A stretch of 64,000 bases of DNA from an uncultured Neomegalonema sp. GTDB taxonomy: Bacteria; Pseudomonadota; Alphaproteobacteria; Rhodobacterales; Rhodobacteraceae. Of this stretch, positions 1 to 8,397 are shown in pieces. The notes under the pieces were generated by a model. The model saw only the letters and a program-made list of their open reading frames with translations. It was not told the DNA's origin and ran no database searches. Positions within the stretch are counted from its first letter, which is position 1. Every line of letters starts with the position of its first letter. Position numbers and translations under genes: made by a program. The stretch spans positions 1 to 64,000 of the forward strand of contig CALDSD010000092.1 in NCBI GenBank assembly GCA_937911325.1, given 5' to 3'.

Positions 1-1345
1 TCTGATCCCCGGCGAGGAACCCTGTGGGATCCACCGCCACGACCGTGTCGCCGACGACGGCGACGCCCCCCGCCGGTGCGATGATGGTGTCGGGGATCTG
101 GCTGGCGGAGTTGAGCACGAGCACCGCGTTCAAGCCAGCGCCGAAGGCGAGGGTGTGATTGGGGTCTTCGAATTGAACCGGCCCCACCAGCACCGAACCC
201 GCGCGCAGATCGACGATGTTGCCGCCAGAACCATCTACGAAAACCGCGTAGACTTCGTCCATTGGACTGGTCGCGATGATCGTACCGTTGTTGACGAACG
301 TGTTCCGTTCACCGCCGAGATAAGCCCCATAGATTTGGTTGACGCCGCGGACGACCAATCGACCTTTGTTAAGCACCGTGTTGCCGACGCGATCGATCTT
401 GAACCCATAGGCGATGTTATCAGAGTTGACGTAGACGTCGCCGGAATTGCTCACGGTGGCGTTGTCGCCGTCGATCTGAAACCCCCACGCGTCATCGTCC
501 GCGTTGACACGGACGTCGCCGGAATTGGTCACGCTGATACTGTCGTTGCCGATCTCAAAACCCGAAGCTCGGTCGCCTGCCTGTTCGATTGTGACATCGC
601 CTGAATTCGCCACCGTCGCGTTGGCGTTGTTGATTAGAAACCCTCGGGCGTCATCACCTGTCTGTTCGATGATGATGTCGCCAGAATTCATCAAAGTGAC
701 GTTTGCACCGTTGATCAGAAAAGCTGAGGCGTCGTCGTCGGCCTGATTTATGACGATGTCGCCAGAATTGGTCACAGTCGCGTTGTCGCCGTCTAGCCTA
801 AAACCCCCAGCGTCATCGCCGGCCTGCTGGATGGTGATGACGCCGGAGTTGGTCACATTGGCTGTCGTCGCATTGCTTCGAATGTAGAACCCTCTCGCGT
901 CGCCGTCTCCAGTCGCTGTGGTGGTGATGGCGCCCGTGCTTTCGACCACGCTATTAGAGCCCTCTAAGCGGATGCCGGAGACGTCGATAAATGTCGTCGT
1001 CCCATCCCCTGTCACATTGATCCCGCCATTGTGGATCAGGGTGACGCCGTCAGCATCGCTGAACAGGCCGTTCGCATCTTGATCTGTCTGGCCGGTCACG
1101 GTGATCTCGCCGTCGTCGGTGACGATGATCGTGTCGCCGTCGTTCAGGGTCGCGCCGCCATTGGTTTCGGTCACGGGCCCGTCGATGACGACCGTGTCCT
1201 GCGCCCAGGCTGGCGAGGCGACTGGCGACAGCGCCGTCGCGCCCAACAGGGCGCAGAGGGCGGCCGCGGCGCTGCGGCCCCTGATGGTTTGCCCGCCGTC
1301 TTCTTTTGAGGAAGGCTCAAGCGCTCTCAACATGCAGCAACCCAT
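1..1345 (-). CDS. Autotransporter-like surface protein, N-terminal part (runs off the window)
   Basis: Reading leftwards from ATG at 1345 (or in-frame ATG at 1333) the frame stays open to the window edge, about 448 codons. Residues 1-48 form a long bacterial signal peptide: a charged n-region, a hydrophobic ALCALLGATAL stretch and an AWA-type cleavage site. After it come beta-helix-like repeats of the form VTNSGDVxIxQAGDDAxGFxIDGDNA. At least six units lie between about 434 and 860 with a period of exactly 81 bp (27 residues). This is the usual look of an alphaproteobacterial type V (autotransporter) passenger. The beta-barrel that would prove it would lie left of position 1 and is not visible. 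It is divergent from hisC. A SD for 1345 is not obvious, so the exact start is uncertain. Confidence 0.8.
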   Translation of the reverse strand, partial: MGCCMLRALEPSSKEDGGQTIRGRSAAAALCALLGATALSPVASPAWAQDTVVIDGPVTETNGGATLNDGDTIIVTDDGEITVTGQTDQDANGLFSDADGVTLIHNGGINVTGDGTTTFIDVSGIRLEGSNSVVESTGAITTTATGDGDARGFYIRSNATTANVTNSGVITIQQAGDDAGGFRLDGDNATVTNSGDIVINQADDDASAFLINGANVTLMNSGDIIIEQTGDDARGFLINNANATVANSGDVTIEQAGDRASGFEIGNDSISVTNSGDVRVNADDDAWGFQIDGDNATVSNSGDVYVNSDNIAYGFKIDRVGNTVLNKGRLVVRGVNQIYGAYLGGERNTFVNNGTIIATSPMDEVYAVFVDGSGGNIVDLRAGSVLVGPVQFEDPNHTLAFGAGLNAVLVLNSASQIPDTIIAPAGGVAVVGDTVVAVDPTGFLAGDQ

Positions 1346-1750
1346 GAGATAGGATAAATCCGGGAATACTTAGCGCCATGGAAGCTGCGCCTGTGAACAC
1401 TCAAACCTCCTGGAGCGTGGTTTTATCCGCGGTGATGCGTTTTGATTACTGTCTGGCGGCCCGTCGGCTGGCTCCGGCGCCTGGGTGAAAGGTCGTCCGG
1501 TCGCTTTCTGGCGGTGCCGTCGGTCGGACTTGTCCCTTTTTCTAGCTGAGGGAAGCCGCCTCGGGAGCGTTGCACTCGAGGTCGCTCACGCGGACTGCGG
1601 CCGGCGCGCAGTTTGGAAAACGCCGCGCCGCGCGTCAGAGCGGCGGGATGGCAACGGGCTGGCGCTGTTCGGGCCACCGTGCTCTTGACGAAACGATGGC
1701 GGGCTGGGACTGTTCCGCTACGCGGCGGCGTGAAGGGGATGGTTATTCAG
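1346..1750. other. 405-bp divergent intergenic region between autotransporter and hisC
   Basis: Promoters for the minus-strand autotransporter and for hisC should both lie here. I see no tRNA, no riboswitch signature and no convincing small gene. Open frames on both strands lack ribosome binding sites and recognisable protein character. A GAAGGGG element at 1732-1738 sits 12 bases before ATG 1751 and serves hisC. Confidence 0.5.
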
Positions 1751-2908
1751 ATGAGTGAAGCAACGGCCGTTCAGGCGGTGCGCTCGTTGGGCGCGACGGC
1801 TTCATCCGAGCAAATGTCGACACCAGTTCCAAATCCTTGGGTTTCCGAGATCGCTCCCTACAAAGGCGGCGAAGGGAAGCTTGATAACGGGATGCGGGTC
1901 CTCAAGCTCTCTTCGAACGAAAACCCGATGGGCGCGAGCCCACGCGCCGTCGAGGCGTTCCGTCGGCATGCGGACAGGTTGGGCGTGTACCCGGATGGCT
2001 CGGCCGCCGCGCTGAGAGGGGCGATCGCATCCGTGCACGACATCGACGCGGACCGGATCGTCTGCGGCGCAGGGTCGGACGAGATCATCGGTCTGCTTTG
2101 TCAGGCGTTCTGCGCGCCCGGCGATGAGATCGTGCACACGCAATACGCCTTCGCGATGTATCGGATCTACGCGCTCGCGGTTGGGGCGGTTCCGGTCGCC
2201 GCGCCAGAGCAGAACCTTCATGCCGACGTCGATGCGATCCTCGCATGCGTTACCGCCAAGACGAAAATCGTGTTCGTCGCCAATCCGAACAACCCGACCG
2301 GCACCTATTTGCCGGAAACTGAAATCAGACGTTTGGCCGACCGGTTGCCGACCAACGTTCTGCTCGTGGTCGACGGCGCCTACGCCGAGTACATGCGGGC
2401 CGACGACTATGAAGACGGTTTCGCTCTGGTCGAAGCCTACCCGAACGTCGTCGCGACGCGGACCTTCTCGAAGATCCACGGTCTGGCGGCGCTCCGTCTT
2501 GGGTACGCCTACGCCCCCGCGGTGGTGGTTGACGCGCTCAATCGGATCCGCGGCCCCTTCAACGTCAACGCGCCGGCTTTGGCCGCAGGGGAGGCTGCAG
2601 TGCAGGACAAGTCCTACGCGGAAGCCTGTGCGATCCAGAACGAGGTCTGGCGCGATTGGCTGGCGAAGGAACTGAGAAACCTCGGCGTCGCCGTTCCGGA
2701 CGGGCACGCGAACTTCGTGCTTCCCGAATTCGGCGAAACCGGACAGCACTCCGCTGCGGCGGCTGATGCGTTTCTGCGCTCCAGCGGAGTGATCGCCCGA
2801 CGGATGGAGAGTTACGGGCTGCCAGGCCATCTGCGGATCACCGTTGGATCCTCCAGCGACAACGTGGTTGTCGCCAGAGCCGTTGCGGAGTTTATGGCCG
2901 GAGCCTAA
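1751..2908 (+). CDS. hisC: Histidinol-phosphate aminotransferase
   Basis: Class II PLP aminotransferase, 385 residues, which converts imidazole acetol phosphate to histidinol phosphate; with the neighbouring tyrC it may also act on aromatic 2-oxo acids. Visible landmarks are the N-terminal KLSSNENPMG substrate loop, VANPNNPTGTY, the DGAYAEY segment and the PLP-lysine motif TRTFSKIHGLAALRLGY, then a C-terminal RITVGSS. ATG 1751 is chosen because it has GAAGGGG upstream; ATG 1739 overlaps that element, and a longer frame from 1613 adds a low-complexity, unconserved-looking tail. tyrC follows after about 70 bases, so the two are probably cotranscribed. Confidence 0.93.
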   Translation: MSEATAVQAVRSLGATASSEQMSTPVPNPWVSEIAPYKGGEGKLDNGMRVLKLSSNENPMGASPRAVEAFRRHADRLGVYPDGSAAALRGAIASVHDIDADRIVCGAGSDEIIGLLCQAFCAPGDEIVHTQYAFAMYRIYALAVGAVPVAAPEQNLHADVDAILACVTAKTKIVFVANPNNPTGTYLPETEIRRLADRLPTNVLLVVDGAYAEYMRADDYEDGFALVEAYPNVVATRTFSKIHGLAALRLGYAYAPAVVVDALNRIRGPFNVNAPALAAGEAAVQDKSYAEACAIQNEVWRDWLAKELRNLGVAVPDGHANFVLPEFGETGQHSAAAADAFLRSSGVIARRMESYGLPGHLRITVGSSSDNVVVARAVAEFMAGA

Positions 2909-2979
2909 GCAGGGGACCGCAAGGCGGCGCAGACGCTCGCCTGATGTTCGAGCCCTCATTTGCGGAACGGAAAATCGGA

Positions 2980-3897
2980 ATGTTTGATCGTGTTGCGCTG
3001 ATCGGGCTCGGTCTGATCGGCTCGTCTCTGGCCCGTGCGATGAAGCGCGATGGTTTGGCTGCTGAAATCGTCGGCGCCGCGCGCAGCCGCGAAACACGCG
3101 AAACGGCGCGGTCGCTGGGGTTCATTGATCGCGCTGAGGCTCTGCCGCACGAGGCGGCCCGGGATGCGGATCTCGTGGTCTTGTGCACGCCTGTGGGGGC
3201 GCTGGGCGCGGTGATGCAGGCGATTGGCCCCGAATTGAAACCCGGCGCGATCGTCACCGATGTCGGTTCGGTGAAGGCCGCCGTGATCGAGGCGGTGCTC
3301 CCGCACATGCCGGATCACGCGCAGTTCGTCCCTGGTCATCCCATCGCCGGCACCGAGCACTCTGGGCCGGAGGCCGGGTTTCCCGAGCTCTTCGAGAACC
3401 GTTGGTGCATCTTGACGCCGATTGCGGAGACCGATCCAGGCGCGGTTGCGAAAGTGCGTGCGCTTTGGGAGGCCGTGGGCTCCAACGTGGAAGAGATGAC
3501 CCCCGATCACCATGACCGCGTTCTGGCGATCACCTCCCATCTGCCGCATCTGATCGCGTACACGATCGTCGGCACCGCAAGCGATCTGGAGGAAGTCACG
3601 CGATCGGAAGTGATCAAGTTCTCCGCCGCAGGTTTTCGCGACTTTACGCGTCTTGCAGCCTCCGACCCGACGATGTGGCGAGACGTGTTCCTGACAAACA
3701 AAGACTCCACGCTTGAGCTGTTGGGTCGTTTCACTGAGGACCTGATCGCGCTTCAGCGCGCGATCCGTTGGGACGATGGCGAGGCGCTCCACAAGCACTT
3801 CAGCCGCACGCGCGAGATCCGGCGCGGCATCGTCGAGATCGGCCAGGACACCGACGCGCCTGATTTTGGCCGTAGGACTGCGGAGAAGTCTGACTAG
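2980..3897 (+). CDS. tyrC: Prephenate/arogenate dehydrogenase
   Basis: NAD(P)-dependent dehydrogenase of tyrosine synthesis (prephenate to 4-hydroxyphenylpyruvate, or arogenate to tyrosine). Residues 5-16 show the Rossmann GLGLIGSSLA fingerprint; GHPIAGTEHSG, the ITSHLPHLIAY segment and the C-terminal FRDFTRLAASDPTMWRD helix are all typical of this family. ATG 2980 begins the Rossmann fold directly and has GGAACGGAAAATCGGA upstream; an in-frame ATG at 2944 would add 12 residues but lacks a ribosome binding site. It lies downstream of hisC in the common alphaproteobacterial hisC-tyrC order. No ACT domain is present. Confidence 0.9.
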   Translation: MFDRVALIGLGLIGSSLARAMKRDGLAAEIVGAARSRETRETARSLGFIDRAEALPHEAARDADLVVLCTPVGALGAVMQAIGPELKPGAIVTDVGSVKAAVIEAVLPHMPDHAQFVPGHPIAGTEHSGPEAGFPELFENRWCILTPIAETDPGAVAKVRALWEAVGSNVEEMTPDHHDRVLAITSHLPHLIAYTIVGTASDLEEVTRSEVIKFSAAGFRDFTRLAASDPTMWRDVFLTNKDSTLELLGRFTEDLIALQRAIRWDDGEALHKHFSRTREIRRGIVEIGQDTDAPDFGRRTAEKSD

Positions 3898-3923
3898 CCG
3901 AAGTTCAACATGGGCGACGCATT

Positions 3924-4556
3924 GTGAGGTGGAAGACGGCGTTTCGATCGATGATCGCGGTGATGGCGATCGCTCTGCTGGGGTCCTGCGCCAGCAGCCC
4001 CAGCAATCGCGCGGACACGGGCCCTCGGGTGCGCGGCGCCCTGTGCGAAGACCCGCGGCTGCAAGGGCGGCCGATCGAGCCGCTGACAGGCCAATGGAGC
4101 GCATGCACGGTGCGCGGCGCTGTGATGGTCACATCCGCGGCAGGCGTACGCAGCAATCCGCCCGCGAAGCTCAACTGCGCCATGGCGCGACGGGTTGCGG
4201 GATGGCTCGGAAACGGTGTGCAGGTCGCCGCCCAACGGGGTCGAGGCCAGCGCATCGTCGCCGTTCGGAGCCTGGGGTCCTATTCCTGCCGTCGGCGGAA
4301 TGGTCTGGCGACGGGGCGGCTTTCGGAACACGCGCGCGCCAACGCGCTGGATATCGCCGCGTTCACGTTCTCGGACGGGCTGACGGTCAGCGTCGAAAGC
4401 GGTTGGCGCAGGCCGAATGAAGGACGGTTTTTGCGGGAGGTCTGGCGGTCCGCCTGCGGGCCGTTTGGAACGGTCCTTGGGCCGGACTCGGATCGGTTCC
4501 ACTACAATCACCTACACGTGGACGCTGCGCGCTACCCACGACCATACTGTAAATAG
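3924..4556 (+). CDS. Extensin-like C-terminal domain lipoprotein
   Basis: About 210 residues from a GTG start. Residues 10-22 are hydrophobic and end in LLGSC, a lipobox, so this is probably a lipoprotein anchored in the envelope. The rest matches the extensin-like C-terminal family (PF06904), with its conserved Cys residues, the SEHARANALDIA segment and the C-terminal DRFHYNHLHVD histidine motif. That family shares the LAS/VanY-like metallopeptidase histidine pattern, so a peptidoglycan-related activity is plausible but unproven. It follows tyrC after 26 bases and could be cotranscribed. Confidence 0.85.
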   Translation: MRWKTAFRSMIAVMAIALLGSCASSPSNRADTGPRVRGALCEDPRLQGRPIEPLTGQWSACTVRGAVMVTSAAGVRSNPPAKLNCAMARRVAGWLGNGVQVAAQRGRGQRIVAVRSLGSYSCRRRNGLATGRLSEHARANALDIAAFTFSDGLTVSVESGWRRPNEGRFLREVWRSACGPFGTVLGPDSDRFHYNHLHVDAARYPRPYCK

Positions 4557-4562
4557 CGCGTG

Positions 4563-5300
4563 TCAGTAGTTCGGGGCGGGGCCCGGCAGACCGACCAGCT
4601 CAAATAGGTATTGCGCGAGCACGGGGTCGCCCTCGGTCAGGGAGATGCGTTGAATGTCCGACGTCAGGCGACCGTCCGCGCTCAAGAGGCCGTTCGGCGC
4701 GGAAAACCGGCCGGACAAGCGCACCGGGCCGCCATCGTCCGGCGTCGGGAAGGCGCCCCAAACGCCTTCAAGGCTTATGTAATAGTCGAAATCGCCGACT
4801 TCAGAAGGGGCGGCGCGCAGATGGAACTGGGCGCGGTCGATGCTGATCTCCTGGCGCGAAGACTTCATTTTCAGGTTCGGGGCGTCCCAGCTGAACCGCG
4901 CGAGAGCCCCGTTCTCGAAGACGAGACTGCTCAACATTGGTTTGGCCCAGACCTGCCAGACTTCGCCATTGATCTGGAGCGTTTGGCGGTTGGGCCACTC
5001 CACCACGAGGTGGTTTTGGCGATAGGTGAGCATCCGCGCCCGGGCGCGATCTCCCGTCCACAGCCAGGCGCCGTTTGGCGGCGAAACGACAATATCCGTC
5101 AGATCGACATCCAATCGATTTGGAAAGCCGGTCGCCGGAGCTTCCGAGAGCTCGGCGCGCCATCCATCCGCCCGCCACTGAGCAGACGCCTCCGCCGCGA
5201 CGCCCGCGACGGCTGCGCGCTGAACCGCCCAGTACGCGCCCCATGCTGCAAAAACAGCTATGGCGATCCCGGCCAAGAGCGCATATTTGGAGATCCGCAT
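4563..5300 (-). CDS. DUF2125 family protein
   Basis: About 245 residues, with one N-terminal membrane anchor (residues 7-25) followed by a soluble, beta-rich domain. The FPNRLDVDLTDI and ENGALARFSWDAPNL segments and overall length match the alphaproteobacterial DUF2125 family, likely periplasmic with a lipid-transport/AsmA-like barrel fold by inference; function unknown. ATG 5300 is preferred over ATG 5306 because AAAGGA lies 6 bases upstream of 5300 and abuts 5306. It is convergent with the lipoprotein gene (6 bases apart) and divergent from the chaC-type gene. Confidence 0.8.
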   Translation of the reverse strand: MRISKYALLAGIAIAVFAAWGAYWAVQRAAVAGVAAEASAQWRADGWRAELSEAPATGFPNRLDVDLTDIVVSPPNGAWLWTGDRARARMLTYRQNHLVVEWPNRQTLQINGEVWQVWAKPMLSSLVFENGALARFSWDAPNLKMKSSRQEISIDRAQFHLRAAPSEVGDFDYYISLEGVWGAFPTPDDGGPVRLSGRFSAPNGLLSADGRLTSDIQRISLTEGDPVLAQYLFELVGLPGPAPNY

Positions 5301-5337
5301 AGCCATTCCTTTGTTCCCAGAGCGTCTTAGGCCGACG

Positions 5338-5955
5338 ATGACCGCCCACCCCTATTCTTCGCCGGACGACTTCGTGTCAGAGGCCGATAGATATCGCAAC
5401 GCCGAGCGCGCGGCGACATGCGATGGCGGGTTTTGGGTGTTCGGCTATGGCTCGCTGATGTGGGACCCTGGATTTGCGCATGTGGAACGCCGCGAGGCTC
5501 TTTTGCACGGGTTTGCACGCCGATTCTGCATGTGGTCTGTGCATTATCGCGGCACTCCGGAAGATCCGGGACTCGTGCTCGCCTTGCTCGAAGAGGCAGG
5601 GGCCGCCACTGAAGGCGTCGCGTACCGCGTCTCCGCGGCTCAGGCGCCGGACGCGTTGGGCTATCTACAGGAACGAGAACTGGTCTCGTCCGCGTATCGA
5701 GAGACCACGGCTGAGATCGTGTTTGGCGACGAACGCGTACGATCGATTGCTTACGTGATGAATACGGCGCATCCGCAGTTCGCCGGCGGGCTTACCCTGG
5801 ACGACCAGGCCGAGGTGATCGAGCGCGCGATCGGACCGAGAGGCCGCAATTGCGAGTACCTCTTCAACACCGTCGCGCACTTACAGGAAATCGGCGTTCA
5901 GGACCTCGAGTTGGAGCGATTGGCGCAGTTGGTGCGGGAGCGCCGGCGCACTTAG
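5338..5955 (+). CDS. chaC: ChaC-type gamma-glutamylcyclotransferase
   Basis: 205 residues. Cytosolic enzyme expected to cleave glutathione into 5-oxoproline and Cys-Gly. The FGYGSLMWDPGF motif (about residues 33-45) forms the substrate-binding loop, and the YLQERE segment (around residue 108) carries the catalytic glutamate of the ChaC class. The AYVMNTAHPQFAG region and C-terminal NCEYLFNTVAHL match family members, and length is normal. It is divergent from the DUF2125 gene with only 37 bases between the starts, and its TAG stop overlaps the stop of the next, convergent gene (5952-5955). Confidence 0.9.
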   Translation: MTAHPYSSPDDFVSEADRYRNAERAATCDGGFWVFGYGSLMWDPGFAHVERREALLHGFARRFCMWSVHYRGTPEDPGLVLALLEEAGAATEGVAYRVSAAQAPDALGYLQERELVSSAYRETTAEIVFGDERVRSIAYVMNTAHPQFAGGLTLDDQAEVIERAIGPRGRNCEYLFNTVAHLQEIGVQDLELERLAQLVRERRRT

Positions 5956-6494
5956 CTCATCTCGAGATAGGGTTCCGCCGAGCTCTCAATCAGCCGTAAA
6001 CGGGGCTGGTTTTCCGCAAAGATCGGGAACACGCCGCGGATCACCTTGATAAAGGCGCGCTCAAGCGACGGTGCTTCGCCGCGCGAAAATGTCGATCGCC
6101 GCAGGATCGAGACCGCAACGATCTCATGATAATGCGCGTCGTAGAACTCGGGATCTATTGTCTCGCTCAGCCACTGGTCCTTGTGACTGCGTTTCTCGCG
6201 GGCGGCGGTCCTGTCGCCGACCCAAAGCAGCCGGAAGTCGACATAGCCGTCGAGGTCTACCGGCTCGAACAGCTTCGCGTATTGAAGAAACTGTTTGGTG
6301 TCTTCGTCGCTCAGCAAATCTGCGCCGTTGGGCAGAAGCGGGCCGTGGCTCATTCTCTGGTGAATCTCGGCGAAGCGACGCACAGGGTGCGCTTCAGGGA
6401 TTTCCGAGAGTTCGAGAGGCGTAAGCGAGCGGGGCGTCGGCTGCGGAGCGGTTTCCTCCGGTCCGTAGTCGTCGAAGAGCGCGTCGAATTGCAT
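5952..6494 (-). CDS. Uncharacterised protein, possibly PAS-like
   Basis: 180 residues from ATG 6494; an upstream start at 6566 would add 24. I do not recognise the family with certainty. The central part (DGYVDFRLLWVGDR, about residues 105-118 of the short form) and the DAHYHEIVAVSILRRSTFSRGEAPS segment look like a small alpha/beta sensor fold and loosely recall alphaproteobacterial PAS_5-type proteins. ATG 6494 is preferred because GGAAAGG lies about 9 bases upstream and because a CtrA-type site at 6594-6608 would place a transcription start downstream of the longer start. Stops overlap with the convergent chaC gene. Confidence 0.65.
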   Translation of the reverse strand: MQFDALFDDYGPEETAPQPTPRSLTPLELSEIPEAHPVRRFAEIHQRMSHGPLLPNGADLLSDEDTKQFLQYAKLFEPVDLDGYVDFRLLWVGDRTAAREKRSHKDQWLSETIDPEFYDAHYHEIVAVSILRRSTFSRGEAPSLERAFIKVIRGVFPIFAENQPRLRLIESSAEPYLEMS

Positions 6495-7082
6495 CGCGGA
6501 GCCTTTCCCGGCGGTAAGTCGGTCGCTCCCCATCGGTGTACTATGCCGGTGGGGTCGATCATTCACTTATAAGGCGAATTTAGGCCGGTTAGGTTAAACA
6601 CGGCTTAAAATGACGTGCTGCGATTCTGGATATTTGTAGCAAAGCCTGCCGGACCGAGCGGCCGCCTCCGGAGCGAAGCATTTTTGATCCTGAGAGTGCG
6701 GCAAAGAGGGTGCGAAACCGGGCAAACGCGGACGCAAGCGGTTCATCGATCCGACGCTAAAGCGTGCGTGGGAGCGTCGCGCAGGCGTCAGTCATCGCCG
6801 CAAGACGGTGAACGACGCCGTCTTGATGAGACTGGGCGGTGACCGCAGACCAAAGCTTTTTTGATGGCAGTCTGGTCGTCGCGCTTGGTCTTGGCGGCTT
6901 TCATATAGCCTATTGATCCCAGGCGGCGTCGAAAGCCTCGCTTGACGCGTCTTTGCAAACCAACGGAAATGATGGGCGTACTCAACGCACGAGACCCTGG
7001 CGCAGACCTTGTTCAGGCGCCCTTGGAATTGTCTGAGGATGCGGTGAAGGACCGTCCAGGCACTTGAGAGGCGAGGGGCGGT
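6495..7082. other. 588-bp gap with no supported gene
   Basis: Apart from the CtrA-type site this stretch holds no gene I can support. A plus-strand frame from about 6692 to 6850 reads as a basic peptide (KPGKRGRKRFIDPTLKR, then HRRKTVNDAVLMRLGGDRRPK) that looks protein-like but has no start codon or ribosome binding site; it may be a decayed gene fragment. Inside it lies an 8-bp perfect inverted repeat, CAAGACGG (6801-6808) with CCGTCTTG (6818-6825), loop 9. The promoter of the 7083 gene should lie near 6950-7060. Confidence 0.4.
6594..6608. promoter_or_regulatory. CtrA-type binding site, TTAA-N7-TTAA
   Basis: TTAA at 6594-6597, a 7-base spacer (ACACGGC) and TTAA at 6605-6608: an exact match to the full CtrA box of Caulobacter-type alphaproteobacteria. 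It lies about 100 bases upstream of ATG 6494 on the minus strand, a normal promoter distance, and no gene overlaps it. CtrA control of the 5952-6494 gene is inferred. Confidence 0.55.
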
Positions 7083-7982
7083 ATGGCCTCATCGAAGAGC
7101 ATTTCTGGGGTGGTCGCCGCTGTTGGCCGGCGATCCGTTTTGCGCGTGCGCCGCGTGATCGGGGCGCGCCGCAGCGCGAGCGCCGCGCTGGCGATTGCGA
7201 TTGTGGGTGTTGGCGTCCAAAGCCCTCTCGCGCAAGGGTCTCCAAACCACGAGATCGCATTTATGGCGCTCGCTCCGCTGGAAACGCTTCATCATTGCCC
7301 GCAATGCCCTGTGATGGCCGTTGTGCCTGAGGGGCGGTTGCGACCCGGGCTTGAGAGGGGAGGGGGCAAGGCGACAGGCGAAGAGATCGTCGTTTCGTCT
7401 TTTGCGCTGGGCGTAGGCCCCGTCACGCATGACGACTGGGCGGCGTGTGCGGCGACTGGCGTCTTTTGTCAGAGCAACCCGGCGCCTGGGGGCGAAGGCC
7501 GTCCTGGCGGCGCGCTGCCGGTCGTTTTCGTGTCGTGGGAGGATGTCGCTGGTCCAAAAGGCTACATCGCCTGGGTGAACTCGATGGTCGGCGGCGCGCC
7601 TTACCGCCTGCCGTTCGCGGTGGAGCTTGAACTTGTGGCGCGCTCGGCGGCTTTGCCGCGCGACGACGCCGAAGCGGAGGCCGGACTCGGCGCCAAAACC
7701 AACGCTGACGCCGATGCCTGGCGAGGTGGGCCGCTGATCGTTGGAGGAGCGGCGAGTCCTTCCGGGCGGCACAATCTGCGCGGGGATGGTTGGGAATGGG
7801 TGCGAGACTGCTGGCAAGGCTCGCAGACGGGCGGCGACGTCTGCCTGCGAACAGTCTTGCGAAGCGCGTTCCGGGTTGAAGACCCGCTCGGCATCCTCCC
7901 GGCGAATAGAGCCGGGCATCGGCTGGACACTCGCAGCGGCAGCATCGGCTTTCGATTGGCGCGCTCTCTGGACGAGCGATAG
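7083..7982 (+). CDS. Secreted formylglycine-generating-enzyme-like (SUMF1/EgtB/PvdO fold) protein
   Basis: 299 residues with SD GAGGGG before ATG 7083. Residues 1-52 contain an arginine-rich n-region, a hydrophobic ALAIAIVGVGV core and LAQG as probable signal cleavage. The mature part has FGE-sulfatase landmarks in order: CPQCPVMAVVPEG, FALGVGPVTHDDWAAC, PVVFVSWEDV, YIAWVN, YRLP, GWEWVRDCW and the terminal GFRLAR. Several conserved pieces are eroded: the usual GNVWEW is GDGWEW, and the RGGSW element between VLR and SAFR is missing, so it looks like a degenerate or binding-only member. The classical catalytic cysteine pair is not evident. Downstream, after 145 bases, is a small membrane protein. 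Confidence 0.8.
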   Translation: MASSKSISGVVAAVGRRSVLRVRRVIGARRSASAALAIAIVGVGVQSPLAQGSPNHEIAFMALAPLETLHHCPQCPVMAVVPEGRLRPGLERGGGKATGEEIVVSSFALGVGPVTHDDWAACAATGVFCQSNPAPGGEGRPGGALPVVFVSWEDVAGPKGYIAWVNSMVGGAPYRLPFAVELELVARSAALPRDDAEAEAGLGAKTNADADAWRGGPLIVGGAASPSGRHNLRGDGWEWVRDCWQGSQTGGDVCLRTVLRSAFRVEDPLGILPANRAGHRLDTRSGSIGFRLARSLDER

Positions 7983-8127
7983 AGCGGGGCCTTTCCGCAG
8001 CACGGTCCGTCAGGCTCGATTGATCCTGGATCGACGCCTGACCGTCTCTCGCAAAGACCCGGTTCGCAAAGGCAAAGTGATCCGACCATCGGTCCTGCGC
8101 GAATTCTCCCTGACACGAGGGTAGACG

Positions 8128-8364
8128 ATGCCGGATATCATTAGATTCGTTCTGTCGAACGCCGCCTATGGCTTTGTTGTCGGATTGGCGTGCGCCGGAG
8201 TGCTGTTTTTCGCGGATGTCGGCGGCATTCGGTCATTGGTTCTCGCGTCTGACATCGGGCCCGCCGTGTTCGCTTTGTTCACGTTCAAGATGGGCCTGAC
8301 CTGCGCTGCGGCGCAAATCGGGTTCGCCTGTTTCGGGAATGGCGCTGATCAGGACCGTACCTGA
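8128..8364 (+). CDS. Small two-helix membrane protein
   Basis: 78 residues with GAGGG 6 bases before ATG 8128. Two hydrophobic helices, about residues 12-30 (YGFVVGLACAGVLFFADV) and 43-66 (IGPAVFALFTFKMGLTCAAAQIG), joined by a short loop. I do not recognise a named family; such two-helix proteins are common in alphaproteobacteria. It lies 33 bases ahead of tspO and may share its transcript. Confidence 0.65.
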   Translation: MPDIIRFVLSNAAYGFVVGLACAGVLFFADVGGIRSLVLASDIGPAVFALFTFKMGLTCAAAQIGFACFGNGADQDRT

Positions 8365-8397
8365 GCCGTTGCTCCCATCCTGCAGGGGAGGTGTTTG

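Noticed and set aside
1802-3097. 431-codon minus-strand frame opposite hisC
   Set aside because: hisC has full family motifs; the antisense frame is an artefact of codon bias.
6692-6850. Transposase or small-gene fragment in the 6495-7082 gap
   Set aside because: The frame has no start, and I cannot match it to an insertion sequence; left as a possible decayed fragment.
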